This document shows, one piece after another, positions 10,983 to 22,237 of a stretch of DNA of 64,000 nucleotides. The position numbers were made by a program, and so were the translations under genes. Within the stretch, counting starts at the first letter, position 1. The number at the start of each line of letters is the position of its first letter. The notes below the pieces were generated by a model that was not told the DNA's origin, searched no databases, and worked only from the letters and a program-made list of their open reading frames with translations. Source of the stretch: Hemileia vastatrix (Eukaryota > Basidiomycota > Pucciniomycetes > Pucciniales > Zaghouaniaceae); NCBI GenBank assembly GCA_030280995.1, contig JASXTE010000005.1, positions 23,814,001-23,878,000 of the forward strand. Direction: 5' to 3'.

Positions 10983-11035
10983 TTTTATTTGTATGTTCCT
11001 TTTCTATTTCTATTTCTATTTTTTTCACCCTGGTA

Positions 11036-11048
11036 GCAAAATGGGGGG
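11036..11048 (+). promoter_or_regulatory. Polypurine tract of Copia element
   Basis: GCAAAATGGGGGG immediately precedes the 3' LTR, the expected place for the plus-strand primer. Confidence 0.75.
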
Positions 11049-11049
11049 C

Positions 11050-11169
11050 TGTTATGTATATAGACATATTATAGATTTTTCTACCACGTGATCTGTGTAT
11101 ATAGGCTGTAGTTTACACGTCTGTCAAACTCTTATTCTTCTCGGAGTTTGCCACTGACGCTAAACTACA
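11050..11169 (+). repeat. 3' LTR of Copia element
   Basis: 120 bp, TGTTATG ... CTAAACTACA, followed by the AACAT duplication. It lacks the 55-bp internal repeat of the 5' LTR and differs from it at several positions, so insertion is not recent. Confidence 0.9.
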
Positions 11170-11222
11170 AACATCAACAGTCTTTTTGTTATGTACTTAA
11201 TCCATATGTACTTAGCGAGTTA

Positions 11223-11960
11223 CTATTTAAACCTGTAGAGACACGTACACTTAACTCCGGTTCCTCTCGGAGTAGTGTATCTGATCCTGTCTCTATAGGT
11301 AAGCAATGTATCTTCGGGTTCCTCTCGGAGTAGTGTATCTGATCCTGTCTCATTTTTAAAAGCTGAGGGCTCATTGGGTATTATTTTTTTGGTAATCTCT
11401 TGATTAATAACGTGCCATACGACAGAAAACTTGGCAAATTTTTTATGAAGACAGACTGATTTCGCTGTGAAATACCAAGCTACTCTCAACTGATTTCGAA
11501 AAGTTGCGGAAAAAAGTTTCAAGTTTTTTTATATCTCCTGTACTTACCTCATTTTCGCCAATTTCATTTACACTGGTGGCTCCCTCGCCAGTTATTATGA
11601 TTTCTTTTATCTTTCGCCAATAATTTTCCAACCCTTCAATATTTAAATAATAATTAAACGAGCATTGTTCATTTAAATATCTCCTAATTATCATCACCTA
11701 TCTGCCAGTGTATCATTGGAATAAAAAATAATAAAGAAGAACGTAGGCTTATTTACTTGGCTTGAATGGTACGCCGAGCCCAAGATGTATAGGGATGGCC
11801 GGCCCATAGGGCCACAGTTGAATGAGTTTGTAGTGGGACTGGAGTCCAACACTGTTCCTGAACCTAACATTACTTGTAAAATGAGTTTTACTATCCTAAA
11901 AATAAAAGACAACTTAAATGGTGAAATGGGACTGCTGCAGATAAAAAAAAGGTAACTCAA
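11223..11960 (-). CDS. Unrecognised spliced gene-like region
   Basis: No family recognised. On the minus strand three blocks join in phase: an upstream exon ending ILGSAYHSSQ at about 11758, an intron (GTAAATAAG ... GGCAGATAG, about 11757 to 11699), an exon VMIIRRYLNEQCSFNYYLNI ... NEIGENE, a second intron (GTAAGTACAGG ... CGAAATCAG, about 11549 to 11490), and an exon LRVAWYFTAKSVCLHKKFAK onward, open to 11223. Both junctions keep the frame and have GT-AG ends, which argues for a real gene or a recent fossil. The 5' start is unclear; an acceptor at about 11865 suggests an earlier exon. The 3' part runs into a 34-bp direct repeat. Confidence 0.4.
11259..11350. repeat. Direct duplication, 34 bp, 58 bp apart
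   Basis: GGTTCCTCTCGGAGTAGTGT and the next 14 bases occur at 11259-11292 and again at 11317-11350 without a mismatch. The motif CTCGGAG also occurs in the neighbouring Copia LTR. Confidence 0.85.
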
Positions 11961-12221
11961 GGACGGTTGAGTTCATTTTCCTATTATTCATAACAAATGA
12001 AACGGCGTGCACGGTTAAGGGGGATGCAGATTGGCAACTGAAGATAAATATTTAATTCAGATAAATACTACTAAAACACCCACAAAATTATTCATCATTA
12101 AATGCAAAAGTTCATCATGGGGAAGATAATAATCATTTTTCAAACTTTGCGCGTCATGTGATTAAGTTAAATTATAATCAGTTCCTATATCAATAATATA
12201 TTAGTTTACCCTTACATACAG
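11961..12221. other. Intergenic, upstream of tRNA
   Basis: AT-rich; no coding or repeat signal recognised. The internal A and B boxes of the tRNA gene are its promoter, so none is expected here. Confidence 0.5.
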
Positions 12222-12318
12222 GACACTTTGGCCGAGTGGTTAAGGCGATGCCCTGCTATCAATTCATGAAGTGAGGCATTGGGTTCTGCCCGCGCGAGTT
12301 CGAATCTCGTAGGTGTCG
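12222..12318 (+). tRNA. tRNA-Ser(GCT) with a 15-nt intron
   Basis: The acceptor stem GACACTT pairs with AGGTGTC (7 bp); discriminator G at 12318. D arm GCCGAGTGGTTAAGGC contains the A box. Anticodon stem ATGCC/GGCAT; anticodon GCT at 12255-12257 reads AGC/AGU serine codons. A 15-nt intron (12259-12273) sits at the canonical place after base 37. The long variable arm (TGGGTTCTGCCCGCG) is typical of serine tRNAs. The T arm has GTTCGAATC as B box. A T-run at 12320-12328 terminates RNA polymerase III. Confidence 0.95.
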
Positions 12319-12319
12319 A

Positions 12320-12336
12320 TCTTTTTTTTCTCTTTT
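12320..12336 (+). terminator. Pol III terminator of tRNA-Ser
   Basis: Run of eight T followed by CTCTTTT directly after the tRNA 3' end. Confidence 0.8.
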
Positions 12337-12826
12337 ACGATATGTAATGAAGCATTTAACATTATTGTCGTTATACATCTCACCATCAGTAGAAGAAAAA
12401 CATCATCTATCAATGTAATTTTAATGTTGAATCTGATTCTCTCCATTATTTTTTTTTCATTCAAATTATTCCTGCCTAAATATTCTAGCTCCTATTCACT
12501 TTCCAAGATGTTTTGTGATTTGTGACATTTTTCTTTTTAGCTCATATTCTTACTTGTGCGTGACGAGCTGAAGCACTCAAACGCATATTGTCCAGATCGT
12601 TTCTATATCAATAGAAGAAAATCTCCCACAATCCAAGTTTTCTGGAGCGTGCACAGTGCCCGGAAGCAAATCCACCACACCCTTTTTTTCTTACTTTACA
12701 AACTCAATTTTTTCTTCCTTTTCATTGCAGCTACCAACCCAGGATGAAAGGGATGTGAAGTTTCATATTATCTAATAAAGAAAACAAGTACCTTTTTTTT
12801 ACATTATTTACTTTCCTTAAACCCCC
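12337..12826. other. Intergenic, no recognised gene
   Basis: Two short open frames (12313-12525 and 12556-12747) have no recognisable motif. A moderate-GC patch at 12555-12665 could be a gene relic. Confidence 0.4.
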
Positions 12827-12829
12827 AAT

Positions 12830-13028
12830 AGGGGGTATCAAAGTTAGAAATCTTCCATTTCAAAAACCTCTTTTTTCCACCAAATCGACCATGATTATTT
12901 TTTCATACATGCCATATTGTGCCCCTAAAACACCTTTTTACTCAGAATTAATGCAAAGTTTGTGGCTTTCTTTTTGTGTTGTGAAATACCTTTTAAATAA
13001 TTAAAAATTTCTAACTTTGATAGCCCCT
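12830..13028. mobile_element. Harbinger-type MITE (copy 1)
   Basis: 199 bp with TIRs AGGGGGTATCAAAGTTAGAA at the left and the complement of AGGGGCTATCAAAGTTAGAA at the right, flanked by AAT (12827-12829 and 13029-13031). The first ten TIR bases equal those of Harbinger copy C and the duplication is the same, so that family's transposase is the likely driver. Non-coding. Confidence 0.85.
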
Positions 13029-13139
13029 AATATCTAAGTCAAGCAATAATAACCTCCAAACCATGATAATAGTATTTTTGGATAGCCTAATAATCATATA
13101 AATGATACCAAAAAAATATTAAAAAAAAGAAATCAAATT

Positions 13140-14240
13140 TCTTACCTTCGTCACAAATGGCTGGGTCAACCAGAGACATCAGCAACAGCACATATACAAT
13201 GCAAAATTGATGACTTTGAATTTCCCAAGATACTGCAGGGAAATCCAGCCCATACCTTTGATGTTAGGCATTGATCATCTTGGTTTTTAATTGAGGTTGG
13301 TAATACTCAAGAACTTTATTTTAATCTTCATCCATAAATTTTAAACATGATTCAAGTCAGGCAATGGTGATAAACAATTGTTAATCTTACATAAGTTAAC
13401 TTGATTTTAATATGCTTCTACATTCTTAGAAGTGTGCATCGGAGCATTATCTTCTTGAAGAATGGGCCAGTTTTTTTATTATGTTGTTCCAAAAAAGTGA
13501 GCGTAATTGCAATATATACTTGGCCAATCATTGTTTGTGAGGTCTGATTTTGGGGTGGGAGTACCACAAGAGGTACCTTGGTGGTATTGATGAAGCCTCC
13601 CCACACCATTACAAATATGCACCCACTCTTGAATGTCAGCTGAAGACTATGGTGTTATCATTTGATTTGTGTGTAAAATACCAACATGGATTATGAAGAC
13701 TTTCTGACCTCAATTGATGAATCATCTAGCCAAATTATAAATTTTCATCTTTGATTGACTAAAGCAAGTGATTCTGGGAAAATTTGCCACACTATTGGTA
13801 GTGAAATTTTCTTATTAACAGCTTCTTTGCAGCAATAATTTTGAAGATTCCCGATTCATGAACTTGCTTGTAGAATATATGGCAGGATCTTAATTTAGTG
13901 AATTCTTCGGCTATAGGAGATAGTTAAGAGCATCTACCTCCATGTTGGTACATGGGTTTGGTATACATGTTTTACTGCATTTTGACATGAAAATTAACCC
14001 TTGCCTCATTAAAGGCACCTATTAGCTAATGAATTCAGCATATACTGTTCACTGTCAACTAAAGTTACTGAGCTCCTTTTGATCTCATTTGGTAATTCAA
14101 TATTCTGCCAGCCAATTCTTTTCACTTCAACTTGTAGCTGCTGAACACTTTCACATTTCAGAGCATCTCCACTTGTTTTGGTTAGCCCCTTTGGTATGCA
14201 TATTTTGAGCCCAGCAACAACACTTGTCCCATTAAGACGA
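13140..14240 (-). pseudogene. Tc1/mariner transposase remnant
   Basis: Minus-strand fragments in family order: a degraded region with VRKSS and VFYTQIK, then VMVWGGFINTTKVPLVVLPP (13540-13615), FLEQH, ILQEDNAPMHTSKNVEAY (13411-13464, the second catalytic Asp in DNAP.HT) in a shifted frame, and LPDLNHV then a stop and NLWMKIK (about 13325-13360), the damaged SPDLNPIENLW block that carries the third acidic residue. Frameshifts and stops throughout. Such proteins cut at TA-flanked inverted repeats; I could not place the element ends. Confidence 0.7.
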
Positions 14241-15795
14241 TTTGGTAAGTCATCATTATGGAGATTTTTTCAATAAGAGCAAAAAATATTACTGGACAAT
14301 ACCCCTTGAAAATCATGCACTCACCCTCATGCCTTCCAAAAGTTTTCACATCTCAAGTTTTTTTCTGAAAAAACAGATGCATCTGAAGGTTAATGACTTT
14401 TTTTTATTTCTCCATTACACAGCACTATTTTGGCTTCATATCATCATTTCTTAGCATATTATAGTACTTCAGAAAACTATATAAACCTCCCCACTAAAAA
14501 CAACACCAATATGTCCTCTTATTTGAAAAAAAAATGATTGCCTAATCGGAGCCCACAAGAAGAACAGCTCATGTTGTTGTGGATATGCATCAGTGAGAAG
14601 CCCAAATATGCAACATATAAAAATGGGGTATAGTATACTTCAATTAAGTTACATTGAATGTTTTTTTAGCTTGTTCTTCATTTTCTAGTAAAATGATAAC
14701 ATTAGTTCTTACTCTTCTATTGAATTGAATTCCTCAAGAATTTAGTATCTGTATGGATCCATATGAAACTTCTATTGAGTTTTGGTGTGTTTGAAAGGTC
14801 ACATTGTGTTTACAGAAGAGCTATTTTTTCCAAGCACAAAACATGAGTGATGAATATTTTGAAAATATTGAGTTAATTGAGATTTACTTGATAAAATGTT
14901 GGTTGAATACAAATCAGTAAGCAAAGACTTAGTAGTATGAAAATAGTTATTGATAATTTGATGCAGCAAGTGGAGATTCCCTCACTAATTATTGAAAAAA
15001 AAACAATTTTAATTTTAATTCACAATTGTTACTACAAAACACTTCCTTTTAACACAATTTCACATTTCCCCTCTTTCCCTGCAACCCCCAAATTTATATA
15101 AAGTGATGAAATTTCTTGATCCAACAAAAATTGATCCCCAAATTGGAACCACCAAGTTTTAAGGAGTTACCATACTATGTACTTAGCTAGTCTCCTGTTA
15201 GTATATAGTATAGCCTCTGAGTGCACCAGATATATATTTTTGATTCTGCAAGACATCAGTCTCCACAACAAGAAGTTAAATACAATTAAATCTTCTTCCA
15301 CTTTGAGAAATTTGTCAATTATGAGTTTTTCCATCTGAAAAGTTGAGGGGAGTGAAACAAGCAGTGAAAATTTGAGAAGGAAAACAGTGAATTTTACTGA
15401 ATGGGCCACTCAACATGAGGGTACAAAAAGTTTCCCTAGTTTTTTTTGCTAACTGAATCTGCATACAAGGGTATCAAATCCCATTTCAGCTTCAATTCCA
15501 ACAGAGATTATGCAATTATCTACAAGAATTTTACTGCAATGGAGGTAGATGCTATAAATTGTGTGTTGGTCTTGAGTTGTTGGGAGATTCCGCACATCCT
15601 GTGAGGTTGTTTTGCCTCAATGAGTCAGTCTATAATACTCTTTCAGCCACCTTTCCTCAAGAAGAATATAAAGAGGGTATAGAAACCAGTGAAGCTATGT
15701 CCTTATAAGTAAAAACATGATACTTAATTTGATAAAAATATTAAGTTTACTTTTTGAATTAATTTAAAAGATAAATTTACAAAGAGTGAAACTAG
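14241..15795. other. AT-rich, no gene recognised
   Basis: Short frames only (14242-14454, 15167-15409), without motifs. Some of 14240-14640 may be flank of the Tc1 element. Confidence 0.5.
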
Positions 15796-15900
15796 CACCA
15801 CACAATATTTGGGGGGAACTTTCTAGCAAGTCCTTGAATTGAAGTCAGAAGAAATTCAGATGGAAGTCAGACTGAAATGTGAATGAAAACCAATTTGAAC
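15796..15900. mobile_element. CACTA-like element, left end fragment
   Basis: Starts CACCACACAATATTTGGGGG and continues ACTTTCTAGCAAGTCC and TTGAATTGAAGTCAGAAG, matching the left end of the element at 41835 (CACCACACAATATAGGGGG ... TTGAAGTCAGATGG). No matching right end was found nearby. Confidence 0.6.
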
Positions 15901-17069
15901 TCTTGTAGAGATATAATTGAATATTTTCTGCTATCATACTGAAAGTGAAATTAATTCATTCTAATATTTATTAGAAATTATTCCAAACACTATACACTTT
16001 AAGGCCATATATTTTACTTGGTTTATAACCTACCATTCAAGATGGGGCTGAAAAGCCATTTGAAATTGTCTATTTTTCAAGTATTTACTTTATTCCAAGT
16101 TTTTATTCTTGTAAAGTTAATTAAAACAAATTAAATGCCATAATTGATTGTTTGAAATTGCATCAAGAATTTTACTCAACTTTTGCAGTTAATTATTGTT
16201 AGAAAATTCAGATAATTTGAGGGGCTTTTAGATAAAATTTTTGATATTTTACAATTATTCACAATTATTTTGATTTAGGGACAGTTTAATTGAATTTTCA
16301 CTTACAAGGTGGTAATTAGTATGTTAAGGTCAATTAAGAGTTTATATTTATATATTGAAAGTGATATTGAATATCCATACAAAAAATGATTAATAAAATT
16401 CAAATTTATATTTAATATGCTTATGAATATTTATACTTGCAAAGTCATATTACATATTAACATACAAAATAATTTTAAATATACAAATGAAAAATTGTAC
16501 TACACATTCATATGCAAGCCTTTTTGGGATGCACATATGAAGTATTGAATTTCATATAAATCTTCATATTTTTCTTGAATATGCAGATTGAAATTGTTAT
16601 TGAATAAAATTATTGAAATTAATTTTTTCAGTATTATTTTTTTGATGTTATATTACAAAATTTGTTTGATTTGATTTGAGTTGATTAATTTTGCGTTAGT
16701 TTTCTGCATTGTATCATATTATTTTGTATTTTTATTAATTTTATCATATTTGATTACACTTATCTTAGATACTTCATCACATTAAGATATATTAAATTAT
16801 ATTAAATTATACTTTATTGTATTATATTGTATTTTTTTGATTATGTGTTATATTATATTATATTATATTATATTATTATATTTGAATTTAATTTAATTTT
16901 ACTCCACTTTATTACATTCATTTTTATAACATCATACTTTATTTTATTTTTTTTATCTCACTTGTCTTTATCTTTATGTAGCTTTTTTTCCTATAATCAT
17001 TTATTTATTTTCCTTTTTTTACTTTATATTCTATTGAGTCCTAATTTATTTGTTTTTTGGATGAAGTGG
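15901..17069. other. Very AT-rich DNA with TATTA microsatellite
   Basis: No gene. An imperfect (ATATT)n run at about 16845-16877. The open frame at 16827-17114 is a by-product of T-rich composition. Confidence 0.6.
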
Positions 17070-17415
17070 TACAGCCATACAAGAGCATTCTGCTTCCAAA
17101 AATTGGCTGGTTAACTCTGATGTATGGCTGTACATCAAAATTCAAATGCATAAATTTTGCTGGTGAACTTTCATGTACAGCTATTCATCAGCACTCACAT
17201 ATATAAAGTTGGCTTGTAAGCCCTGCTTTACAGCCATAAATAAGATTTCATATTTATGAAATTTGATGTTTAACTCTGATGTAAGGCTATATATGAGAGT
17301 TCACATGCATAGAATTGATCAGCAAAATCTGATGAAAAGTCATACATCAGAGTTCATGTGCTCAAAATTTTCTATTGAATTCTGTTTTATAGCAATACAT
17401 CAGCATTGGCCAGCT
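17070..17415. repeat. Minisatellite, 53-bp period, about 6.5 units
   Basis: Units begin near 17070, 17123, 17176, 17229, 17282, 17335 and 17388, a strict 53-bp spacing. The consensus starts TACAGCCATACATCAGAGTT and goes on CACATGCATAAAATT and GGCTGGTGAACTCTGATG. Units are 60-80% alike by eye, so the array is old but has kept its register. Confidence 0.8.
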
Positions 17416-17630
17416 AATTTTAAAAATTAGAGCACTTTTATTTTCATATAAAATTTTACCTTTTAAAATAAATAATGAATGAATAAAGTAAAATAAAGTG
17501 AAATGTTAAATATAAAAATATGTATAGATAAATAAAAATTAAGTTAAAATGAATAGAAAATTATTATATTGAATAAATTAAAACATATAATATTGCAATA
17601 TTTTATTATATAGTAGAATATGATAAAATA
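17416..17630. other. AT-rich spacer
   Basis: Nothing recognised. Confidence 0.5.
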
Positions 17631-17633
17631 TAT

Positions 17634-17850
17634 CACTGCGCAACATGGGGGGTGGACTTGCTAGCAAGTCCACAACCTTAAACTCAAATTCACCACATAT
17701 TGAACACACATTGAGCTATTGACAAAGGAACCATACAATCAGGGATGAACACCACTTAGAAGAACAGTTTTAGGTGGGCATTCAAGTAGAGTTCAGTCTG
17801 AGTTCAGGTTGGGGACTTTCTAGAAAGTCTACCCCCTATATTGTGTAGTG
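17634..17850. mobile_element. CACTA-like MITE (copy 1)
   Basis: 217 bp, flanked by TAT (17631-17633 and 17851-17853). Ends CACTGCGCAACAT...GGGGGG and the complement of CACTACACAATATAGGGGG. Next to the left end is the perfect palindrome GGACTTGCTAGCAAGTCC; the right end has a degenerate version. Terminal CACT(A) and 3-bp duplications are CACTA/EnSpm features. Non-coding. Confidence 0.75.
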
Positions 17851-17853
17851 TAT

Positions 17854-20800
17854 TAAATTATAAAAAAATTTATGCAGTAGAAATTGATAAAATAAATCAA
17901 AATGAAATAAAATAAAAAAATAGAAATAGAAATTCAAAATTGGACTCTAAAATTAAGAAGATTTTTAACTCCTTCAGACAATTATTGAAAAAAATTACAT
18001 TCTTCAGGAATCAAGTTTTTTAAATGTAACTTAAAGAAAATAAATCGCACAAGGTATTATAATATATATCATGAATGAAATTAAAATTTGAAAATTTTTT
18101 ATGGCTTAGTTTAGTGGTAAGCAAATTATATTTTGTGAATAATACTCTCATAGTTCTCATTCAATCACAATTGAGTTTAAGTGAGCTTATTAGCTGTCTT
18201 TAATTATAGAAAATTATGTTATTAAATTTATTTCTTACAAATTACATCATATGCCAGTTTTTTCATTAAAAAAACTAGTGTGAAATACTCAAATAAAATA
18301 AATGATTAAATTTTAACTTAAGTTGAGAACTTATGATGACCAGAATAATATTGGGAGTTCAATCTAAGATAAATCAAGACTGAGATATACCTTATTTTAA
18401 AATATTAAATAAATTTTAAAAATAGAATTTTATTAACAACAATAAATTGGAAACCAGATTATGTTACTTAGACCACAGTAGGAGGAATATTTAAACAATA
18501 TATTGAAATTATGTAATTTAATTTTCTAAAAACAAAAGAAATCAACTTTGTGTAGATGGTTACTTCAAAAGTAAAAACTAAAATTAAAATTGAAGATATT
18601 TTAGAAGATCTTGTATTAAATGCTACATGTTATTTCATTGAGATGGTGCAAATTTTATGTACCTTATCAGCAATCTGCAAGAGATTCACGTTTATCAATT
18701 TTACTCTAATTTTTTTATTTTAAAATGTGGCATACTTTTTAGCCATAGAACTCATCAAGGGCCAATACATTTTTCTAATTTTTACCAAATTCTTTTGGAG
18801 TTTTTAAATTAAAAAAAATTTTTTTCACAATATTTTTATAATATATCAACTTTCCTTATTTCATCACCATATGTTTCATAATCAACTATGTTAAATGAAA
18901 TTAAACTCAAAAATAAATGGCCTACTGTTAAGTGTGAAAGTTTTATTTTTATTATTTCTAATTCTTTGTGTTGTTTAATTATATAAGTAGTAAGTAATTT
19001 TTTATGTTCAATTACTGGCGATTAATAGAAATGGTAAGACCATAATTGATTATAGTTTAATACTATAAGTTAACTTTTAGCTTTACTATAACAGGTAAAA
19101 AAAGTTTTCATCTTAGTGAAATACATGTGTTTCTGTAGCCAGAATTAATAATCTATGAAGGTGGATGCTGATGTTCAGCCAAAAAATAGTGTTCACCTTC
19201 CCTATTTTCATACTCTTTTGGCACTCTTCCCCATCAATTTGTCATATTTTTACCCTCATACATACAACTTTTATTACCTTTTCACCCATTCAAACCACTT
19301 TTTCTACATTCTTTCTTCTTTTTCTCATCTCTTTTTTCCTTTAACTCACTAACCACCACCTTTTTTTGGCTTCTCTACCCTTCCAAGTGCTCACCACCCC
19401 TCACAGCCCCCTTCAATCAACTCCAAAAACACTTGCCATTCCTTTTTCAGCCCTCAAAAACTAATCCCACCACTTCAAATCCCTTTTTCTTTCATCTCCA
19501 CCCCCTTTGCTTTGACCTCCAACCTTCTATTTTATCTCCCTTCCCTCACATTTTACTAAACTCCCCACCCCTCTCCCGTCTTTTTCTTCCATTTCAGCCA
19601 AAATTCTCTTGCTTTCTATGAGTAAAAGAAGGGAGATAGATTCCAAGCAAAGCAAGTACAATGGGTAAAACTTGAAAGAGGTGGAGAGGGCCATAGAGGG
19701 TTGAATGGAAGTGAAAAGGGGTTAAGTAAATGTAAGAATTCTAGGAAGATAGGAAAGAAAAAATATGTAAGAGGGGGTGATTATATGGTATAACTTTTCA
19801 TGAACAAGGGAGGAGAGGGAAAAAGAGGGAAGGAATAGAATTTTAATAAATAAGGAAATAATGAAACATCAAAAATATTTTATGGGTATTGAGAAGGTGA
19901 TTGACTGAACCCAAGAAAACCAGCCGAAATCAGACATGTTATTTTTTTTTGCAATGAATATTATTAAAATTAAATTTTTTTTAAGTGTTGAAGATGAAAG
20001 GCTAATAATTTTAAAAAGTACCAATATCAACATATTTTTTCCACCTACTGGTTGGAAAATAGAATATATATTAATTTTAGAGTTTAATTGTACAGCCAGA
20101 TGATACTTCACTTTTTTTTATAAGTGTTCCACTCTCTTCAGATACTTCAAAGATTGATAAGATTAAATATAATATGGTCACATCATTTTAATTGAGGTTT
20201 TTTATTGAAATTTTTATTAAGAGAATTTTTTTTAATAAAATCAATTCAAAAAAATATTCTTTTTGAATTATTTCTCACTTGATCTCATCATCTCTGTATG
20301 TATTAATATCTATGTAAAAATCTATGCACATTTAAAATCAAATTTGACTCATTCCAAATTGGGGATTTTTTACTCTAAATTAAAAAAACAAAGAATTTAT
20401 TTTAAATATTATATATTTTAATGCTTGACTTGGTTGTAGGGTTCAGTGATTCCACAATAACTTTAAATAATTGTGTTTCTAATATTTTGCCAAATATTAT
20501 CACTTATGTTTCAATAAATAACCATGACAGATTCATTGAAAGCTCAATATAATTTCACCCTTGCTCACTTAATGTTTCATCTCAACCTCAATGTGTGTTT
20601 AATTTGATAGGAATGGGGGTTCATCCCACATTTTGTGGTGTAAGACACGTAAGGACCTGTGAAAAAGAAACTTTTAAAATTTAACAAATTTTACATCTGC
20701 TAAAAATATGAAATGTGAAAAAAGCTACACCAGTTTAATTAATTAGCACATTTTTTTCATCCGTTCCAGTGACATAAAATTACTCATCAACATTTTCTAA

Positions 20801-22237
20801 CTTTTTCCTGAGACTAAAATATACAAGAAATTCCACCAAGGAAGCTAATGCTTAGTATAAGTTATCACACTTATATCAGAGACAGCAATATTTAGTGCAT
20901 TCTCCAAGCCACACCAGAGACTGAAGTGAGTTATCAAGGAAAAATATGAAAAATTCTTTATTTTAAATAAATTTTATAATAGAAATGTTATATTTGAGTA
21001 CCAAATATTGAGAAGTCTCAAAGCTGGGGAATCAGCCAACCAAAATAACCCATTTATTTTTTTCAAATATCCCAATTTTTAGTCATTAGGGGATCTTAAA
21101 TATGGTAACTGTGGAACCACATCAAAATTGTTCATAGTCACAAAGAAATAGGAACAACATATATATTAACTAATAAGAAGAAGGATATATAACTTTAAAA
21201 ATGATCATAGTTGAAATTTTATTAGCTGTTTTTTGATTTAAATTATAAGATTTTCTAATGGCTGATTTATGATACTTGAGACACCCTATTATTGTGTACC
21301 CAACATAAAAATTAAATGTCCAATTAAACTCAAAACATGATATTTACCACACAAAATAGCCTTTCAGAAGGATGATTTCAAAAAGAACTTAATACCATTT
21401 TTCAGAAGTAAAGTAATAAATGTTCCAGTATAAAATTAAGTTTTCCAGTGGCCAGACAGTTTTTACATCCTTCTGATGAAGAATTATTTTTTTCACTCCT
21501 TTTCTCTTTCTATCTCATAAAAAAACTACATCTACTCACAACTCATAATAATACTAATTTTATAATTTAAATTCCACATTTTGGTAATGTTTCCTTTCTC
21601 CCTCTTTTCAAGAAAAACAGACTCATTAATCTCTTATCCAATATTTGCTTTTTTTTTGACTATTCACTTCAAATATGACAAGCTCCTAAGCTCAAAAAAA
21701 TGTCTCATACATGAGATAAAGATCACAATAATTAAGATATCAAAATATTATTCCAATTAATACAAAACCCAAACACCTGGCACAAACCAATCATACTATT
21801 AAAAACCTTTTGAAAACACATGAAAACACCTCCAAAAATGAGTTTAAAATTTTATTACCAAGTGAAATTTCCTTTAAGCCTAGGATTTATCTTCCAAGAA
21901 TATTTAAAAAGACTTCATTGCATTCAGAAGAAAAAAAACTGTCACCCTCTTTTAGGTTTCTATCTCTGATTGCATTACTGCAATTCAATTATTGGGTGGC
22001 CACTGTTAACAGGAGCCAAATTTATTTTCATGGTGATCTATGCTTTCAAAGATTCAAGTTTCAAGGGAAGAAAAAGGTGAAGCTACATGTTGGTGATTCT
22101 TTTTTTTGTCAATTTTGTCCCTTTCTCACTAATCTTTTTTGCTCAACTTAGGGAGGCATATGAAAATAAACAGGTGGAAATTATTTTTTCCCACTGTACA
22201 GTAAAATTTTTAAACAGTGATAATTATTGATAGATTT
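17854..22237. other. Long AT-rich tract without genes
   Basis: No coding or transposon signature recognised in 4.4 kb, apart from a pyrimidine-rich stretch at 19155-19620. Open frames (19433, 19869, 21810) are short and without motifs. It may be very old repeat DNA. Confidence 0.5.
19155..19620 (+). other. Pyrimidine-rich block with an ORF start shared with 42243
   Basis: The first 20 codons (MKVDADVQPKNSVHLPYFHT) resemble the ORF start at 42243 inside a CACTA element (MEVNSVLRPKNRVHPPIF). The rest is C/T-rich low complexity in both places. Function unknown; probably part of a repeat. Confidence 0.4.

Larger units (their letters stand above)
7021..11174 (+). mobile_element. Copia (Ty1) LTR retrotransposon, complete but inactive
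   Basis: Flanked by the 5-bp duplication AACAT (7021-7025 and 11170-11174). It has short LTRs starting TGTTATGTATATA, a putative primer site right after the 5' LTR, and a polypurine tract before the 3' LTR. Gag and integrase share one frame broken by four stops; reverse transcriptase and RNase H lie in another frame that is fully open. Zinc knuckle and protease were not found. Confidence 0.93.

Noticed and set aside
16827..17114. Phe/Ile-rich open frame
   Set aside because: AT microsatellite composition, no start context or domain.
17070..17415. CRISPR-like array
   Set aside because: The 53-bp units are diverged along their entire length with no repeat/spacer alternation, and the DNA is eukaryotic.
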